NCBI GenBank assembly: GCA_900754755.1
Contig: CAAEEC010000357.1
Span: forward strand, 1-8,577
Origin: Clostridia bacterium
GTDB lineage: Bacteria; Bacillota; Clostridia; Christensenellales; Aristaeellaceae
Direction: 5' to 3'
DNA: 8,577 nt
Position numbers and translations under genes: made by a program. Under the pieces are notes generated by a model. The model ran no database searches. It was not told the origin of the DNA and saw only the letters and a list, made by a program, of their open reading frames with translations. Positions 5,413 to 8,577 of this stretch are shown piece by piece. Numbering within the stretch: the stretch's first letter is position 1; each line of letters starts with the position of its first letter.

Positions 5413-6332
5413 AACGATTTTTTTGCGTGCTGTTTGCCTGCATGCTGGTGTTGGGCGTGGCAATGGCCGCTTATGGCTATCAAAATGGCGCATCCACCTC
5501 GCTGTACTGGTCGGATGGCCATATGTACACCGAAAAAGAACTCTCTTCCCTGGCGGAAAGCCGGGAATGGACGGAACTCCCGCAAGGCGTATCCGGCCTG
5601 GCGCTGGAGCTCAACAGCGCCGATGTGACCATCTGCCAGGGGAAAGCCTTTCACATATCGGCTGATTATCAACGCGGCAGCGCGCCCGAAACAACCGTGG
5701 AAAATGGCGTGCTGTACCTGCGCGACGAGGCGAGCTCGCGCGTCGGCTTTGACTTTTCTCTCGGGCATTCCCGCAGGGAAAACAGCCTGACCATTGAGCT
5801 GCCCGAAGGCGCGCTAAAGGCCCTGGACATCCGCCTTGGCGCGGGGGATTTGTCGCTGGAAGGCGTCCATCTGGAAGCGCTCGCCGTCGAAATGGACATG
5901 GGCAGCGCTGCGCTGAAAGACGTAAGCGGCGAGAGCCTATCTGTCCAATGCAATCTGGGTGACTTTACCCTGGAGGGCGGCGAATTCGACACGGCGGAAC
6001 TCACCATGAGCCTGGGAAGCCTCGCCTTCTCCGGCGCGGTGCGCACCGCCATGCGCGCGCAAAGCGACATGGGCGATGTGGATCTTTCCGGCGCGCTCGC
6101 GGGGGAGATAGAGGTGAACGCGAACCTCGGAACCGTGCGCATAGATTCGCAATTGCCCCGCGGCGCCTACGCGCTGGATCTCGCTTCGAATTTGGGCAGC
6201 CTGGCTGTGGATGGAGAACGCATCGGCACGGATTCGATCGGGCCTTCGCTCCAGCAGGAAGACGGGGAGAATTCCCTCCACGTGCGCGCGGACATGGGAG
6301 ACATCCTCGTGCAATTTGCCGCGGAAGAATAG
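5409..6332 (+). CDS. DUF4097-family beta-strand repeat protein, exported or membrane-anchored
   Basis: The N-terminus (MKRFFCVLFACMLVLGVAMA, 1-20) is a signal peptide or single anchor, with AMA-AYG as a possible cleavage site, so the rest is probably outside the membrane. Residues about 60-305 form the DUF4097 domain: repeated short beta strands with a small-residue turn. A turn of the form [LM]-G recurs with Gly at 144, 165, 184, 203, 222, 241 and 263, mostly 19 residues apart, and a last one at 297, as expected for a solenoid or beta-helix. No catalytic motif is seen. The start is supported by AGGAGG at 5395-5400, 8 bases upstream, and overlaps the preceding stop by four bases. Related proteins (for example the LiaG/YvlB group) are linked with cell-envelope stress, but no function can be assigned here. 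It is the last gene of the operon, ended by the hairpin at 6345-6393. Confidence 0.85.
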   Translation: MKRFFCVLFACMLVLGVAMAAYGYQNGASTSLYWSDGHMYTEKELSSLAESREWTELPQGVSGLALELNSADVTICQGKAFHISADYQRGSAPETTVENGVLYLRDEASSRVGFDFSLGHSRRENSLTIELPEGALKALDIRLGAGDLSLEGVHLEALAVEMDMGSAALKDVSGESLSVQCNLGDFTLEGGEFDTAELTMSLGSLAFSGAVRTAMRAQSDMGDVDLSGALAGEIEVNANLGTVRIDSQLPRGAYALDLASNLGSLAVDGERIGTDSIGPSLQQEDGENSLHVRADMGDILVQFAAEE

Positions 6333-6344
6333 GCGCGTAAAAAG

Positions 6345-6393
6345 CAACGCCCCGGCGATCCGCCGCTTTTGTACAGCGGGCCGCGGGGCGTTG
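6345..6393. terminator. Bidirectional Rho-independent terminator between convergent genes
   Basis: A perfect 10-bp GC-rich stem pairs 6345-6354 with 6384-6393, with a smaller inner hairpin (CCGC 6363-6366 with GCGG 6376-6379). On the plus strand TTTT follows (6394-6397), and on the minus strand TTTTT (plus 6339-6343). It lies between the stop of the DUF4097 gene (6332) and that of helD (6405), so it can serve both. Confidence 0.85.
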
Positions 6394-6404
6394 TTTTCAT
6401 GTGC

Positions 6405-8540
6405 TTACGCCGTTTCACCCAGCGTTGCGCCGTCGAGCAGCGGCGTACACACATCCGCATAAAATACGCACAAATGGTGCAGCGCCCGGGTGAGCGCCAC
6501 ATACAGGAGTTTCGCATCTTCTACGCGAGCGGCATACTGCGCCGCGCTAGCGTCGGCCACGATTACCCCATCGAATTCCAAGCCTTTCACCGCAGCGGCG
6601 CTCGCCACCAGCACGCCGGTGTGGTACTCGCTCTCCCCCACGTCCAGCCGCCGGGCGCCGGGCAGGCGGCGGCAGAGCGCATCGGCATCCGCTTCGGTCT
6701 TGGCGATCACAGCGACGCTGGGCAAATGCTTCCACCGTTCCAACTGCTGAAGCACGCGCGCCGCGACGTCGCCCGCTCGTTCCACGAGGGGCGCGTCCCC
6801 ATGGCGCAGCACAGGTTCGATGCGCGTGGATACGGGCGATGGGCAATTCTCCCACACGCGCCGCGCCAGCAAAATGATCTCCACCGTACTGCGGTAGCTG
6901 GTAATCAATTCGCGCAGGTCGTATGGCCCGTCCAGCACGGGCGCGAGCGCATCCCAAGAAGACAAGCCGCGCGCCGCATTCACGCCCTGCATCATATCGC
7001 CCACAATGGTAAACGTCGCGCCTGGGTTCATGCGGCGCAACACCAAAAATTCCGCCTGGCTCATGTCCTGCGCCTCGTCCACCACGATGTGGCGGAATTC
7101 CTGGCGTTTCAGTTCGCTGACCCGCTGCGCGATCAGCGCGATGAGCGCCGCGTCTTCCGCGGCGATGGCGCGCCCCTTGCGCGCGAGGGTTTCCTCCGCG
7201 GCGGCGCGCAGCTCGGGGTCTTCCCCCGCCCGCATGTCCTCCCAAAACTGGCGATAGAGCTTGGCCGGGGCAAAATCCCCAAACGCGCGCATCGTCTCTT
7301 TTATGTATTCCTTGCTCTTGTCCTCGGCCGCCTGCATGCGCTCATCCAGCTGGGCAAACAACCGCTCCCGCCGTTGCGGGTCGTCCTGCATGCGCACGGC
7401 CCGGCGCTGCGCCTCCTTCTTATACCATTGCTGAATCTGCGCAACCGCGTGCTTCACGCGGCCGGAAAGCTGCTTTTTCAGCTCCTTAAAGCGGCGCTCG
7501 AGCGGAAAGGGCTTTTCATCCACCAAAATAAACTGGCGCAATGCCTCGCCGCTAAACAGCGTCACCGGGCCAAAGCTCAATCCTTCCTCCGGCAAAATGC
7601 GCTCCTCGTAAGCGTCCAACCAAGCGTCCAGCCGCTGGGCGGTGGATAGCAAGCCTTTCACGCGCGCGCTGGCCGGGCTGCCCGCCGCACCAATGGGCGG
7701 CAGGGCTGCGCCCAGCCACGCCTGCAGCAAAGCGGAAAACGTGGTTTGCCGCACGCGCTCCACGCCCAAATCCGGCAGTACGGGCGCGATGTATTGCAAA
7801 AACAACGGGTTGGGCGCGAGAATCAGCGTGCTCTCCGCGCGCAGGCGGTCTTGATAGGTATAGAGCAAAAAGGCGATGCGGTGCAGGGCGATGCTGGTTT
7901 TGCCCGAACCCGCCACGCCCTGCACGATCAGCGAGCGGTTGAGCGGATGGCGGATGATGGCGTTCTGCTCGGCCTGGATGGTGGTGACGATTTCTGTAAG
8001 CCGTTCTCCTGTGACTGCGCCCAGCACGGATTGCAAAAACTCGTCCTGCGCGGCAATGCCCGAATCAAAAATGGTCTTTAACTGGCCTTTTTCCACGCCG
8101 AACTGGCGCTTGAGCGTCATTTCGCCGCGCACAAGCCCATCCGGGGATTCATATTCCATAGGGCCAACCTGGCCGGAATAGTAGAGATTCGCCACAGGAG
8201 CGCGCCAATCCACGATATACGGCTCGAGCGTGCGAAAGCGCGTTACGCCATTTTTGCCAATGTAATATTGCTGGGCGCTGCCGCCTTCCTCGTGAAAATC
8301 CACGCGCGTAAAATACGGTTTTTCCCCCGCGAGCCGCAATTCGCGCACGCCTTGTTCCGCGAGCGAAAACTGCATCTCGCGCACGGGCAAATTGTCCGGA
8401 TCGAACCGGCGCGCCGCATCAAGCGCGGCGCGCGCGTCGTCCAGGCGTTCCTGCGCGCCCTCCTGTTCTTGCGCGATCACCGAAAGGGCCTGCGAAAAAT
8501 GCGCCAGTTCTTCCCGCGCGGCGGGATGGTCAATGGCCAT
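6405..8540 (-). CDS. helD: HelD, RNA polymerase-recycling UvrD/Rep-like helicase
   Basis: HelD is an ATP-driven SF1-like protein that binds RNA polymerase and helps release it from stalled or terminated complexes. The family-specific N-terminal part contains PYFTRVDF, YYIGKNGV and IVDWRAPVANLYY (109-121). ATPase motifs follow in order: IQAEQNAIIR (188-197), Walker A GVAGSGKT (208-215), Walker B VVDEAQD (486-492), GDMMQG (514-519), SYRST (548-552), KGLEFDGVIV (652-661) and LLYVALTRALH (678-688). The large helical insertion between Walker A and B (about 290-450) is the part that reaches into the polymerase main channel in studied HelDs. The first 70 residues form a charged coiled coil, the secondary-channel arm. 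At 711 residues it is somewhat shorter than B. subtilis HelD (774). The ATG at 8540 has GGAGGG 6 bases upstream. All motifs appear intact. Confidence 0.93.
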   Translation of the reverse strand: MAIDHPAAREELAHFSQALSVIAQEQEGAQERLDDARAALDAARRFDPDNLPVREMQFSLAEQGVRELRLAGEKPYFTRVDFHEEGGSAQQYYIGKNGVTRFRTLEPYIVDWRAPVANLYYSGQVGPMEYESPDGLVRGEMTLKRQFGVEKGQLKTIFDSGIAAQDEFLQSVLGAVTGERLTEIVTTIQAEQNAIIRHPLNRSLIVQGVAGSGKTSIALHRIAFLLYTYQDRLRAESTLILAPNPLFLQYIAPVLPDLGVERVRQTTFSALLQAWLGAALPPIGAAGSPASARVKGLLSTAQRLDAWLDAYEERILPEEGLSFGPVTLFSGEALRQFILVDEKPFPLERRFKELKKQLSGRVKHAVAQIQQWYKKEAQRRAVRMQDDPQRRERLFAQLDERMQAAEDKSKEYIKETMRAFGDFAPAKLYRQFWEDMRAGEDPELRAAAEETLARKGRAIAAEDAALIALIAQRVSELKRQEFRHIVVDEAQDMSQAEFLVLRRMNPGATFTIVGDMMQGVNAARGLSSWDALAPVLDGPYDLRELITSYRSTVEIILLARRVWENCPSPVSTRIEPVLRHGDAPLVERAGDVAARVLQQLERWKHLPSVAVIAKTEADADALCRRLPGARRLDVGESEYHTGVLVASAAAVKGLEFDGVIVADASAAQYAARVEDAKLLYVALTRALHHLCVFYADVCTPLLDGATLGETA

Positions 8541-8577
8541 GCGAATCCCTCCCCCATAAAAGCTTTGGTTTTGTGGC

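Noticed and set aside
5082..5768. A 228-codon minus-strand open frame across the HAAS and DUF4097 genes
   Set aside because: It is antisense to two coupled genes with good ribosome binding sites and has no domain signature.
6369..7649. A 426-codon open frame on the plus strand opposite helD
   Set aside because: It lies wholly antisense to the terminator and to a fully motif-supported HelD. Its translation is rich in Arg, His, Ala and Gln with no domain pattern, as expected of a shadow frame in GC-rich DNA.

Overview
The window looks like chromosomal DNA from a GC-rich, anaerobic Firmicute (Clostridia-like, probably a gut commensal). The evidence is strong AGGAGG-type ribosome binding sites, TTGACA/TATAAT-type promoters, a PadR-HAAS-DUF4097 operon, an XpaC-family protein and a HelD helicase, all typical of low-level-annotated Firmicutes. 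A GH4 alpha-galactosidase and a bile salt hydrolase-type enzyme side by side point to a mammalian gut habitat. This placement is inference; there is no rRNA or other taxonomic marker here. No phage, IS transposase, CRISPR array, tRNA or rRNA was seen.

Layout. (1) 1-899 (+): the C-terminal two thirds of a GH4 alpha-galactosidase (MelA type), truncated only by the window edge. (2) 900-1226: a 327-bp gap with no intact gene. It holds a two-hairpin palindromic element (952-1014), a short remnant of an aldo/keto reductase gene (about 1038-1118), and an extended -10 promoter. (3) 1227-2207 (+): a choloylglycine/bile salt hydrolase with the complete Ntn-hydrolase catalytic set. (4) 2230-2276: an intrinsic terminator serving the convergent minus-strand gene. 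(5) 2290-3276 (-): a membrane-anchored XpaC-family protein. (6) 3362-4411 (-): a class II aldolase/adducin-family protein. (7) 4412-4534: a divergent promoter region with AT-rich dyads and direct repeats, likely the PadR operator. (8) 4535-6332 (+): a three-gene operon, PadR regulator, HAAS/DUF1700 membrane protein and DUF4097 beta-repeat protein, joined by two ATGA start-stop overlaps. (9) 6345-6393: a bidirectional terminator. (10) 6405-8540 (-): HelD, an RNA polymerase-recycling UvrD/Rep-like helicase.

How the genes relate. MelA and the bile salt hydrolase are both host-gut catabolic or defensive functions, but they are separated by the structured repeat and the decayed gene and have separate transcription signals. 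The PadR-HAAS-DUF4097 operon is a self-contained unit: a cytoplasmic repressor, a membrane protein with a cytosolic helical domain, and an exported or membrane-tethered repeat protein. It is probably an envelope-associated sensing or maintenance system, but its function cannot be read from the sequence. HelD is a housekeeping transcription factor, unconnected to its neighbours.

The points most worth a second look are the paired-hairpin repeat next to the aldo/keto reductase remnant, the 19-residue ladder in the DUF4097 protein, and the PadR operator. Nothing here clearly amounts to a wholly new system.
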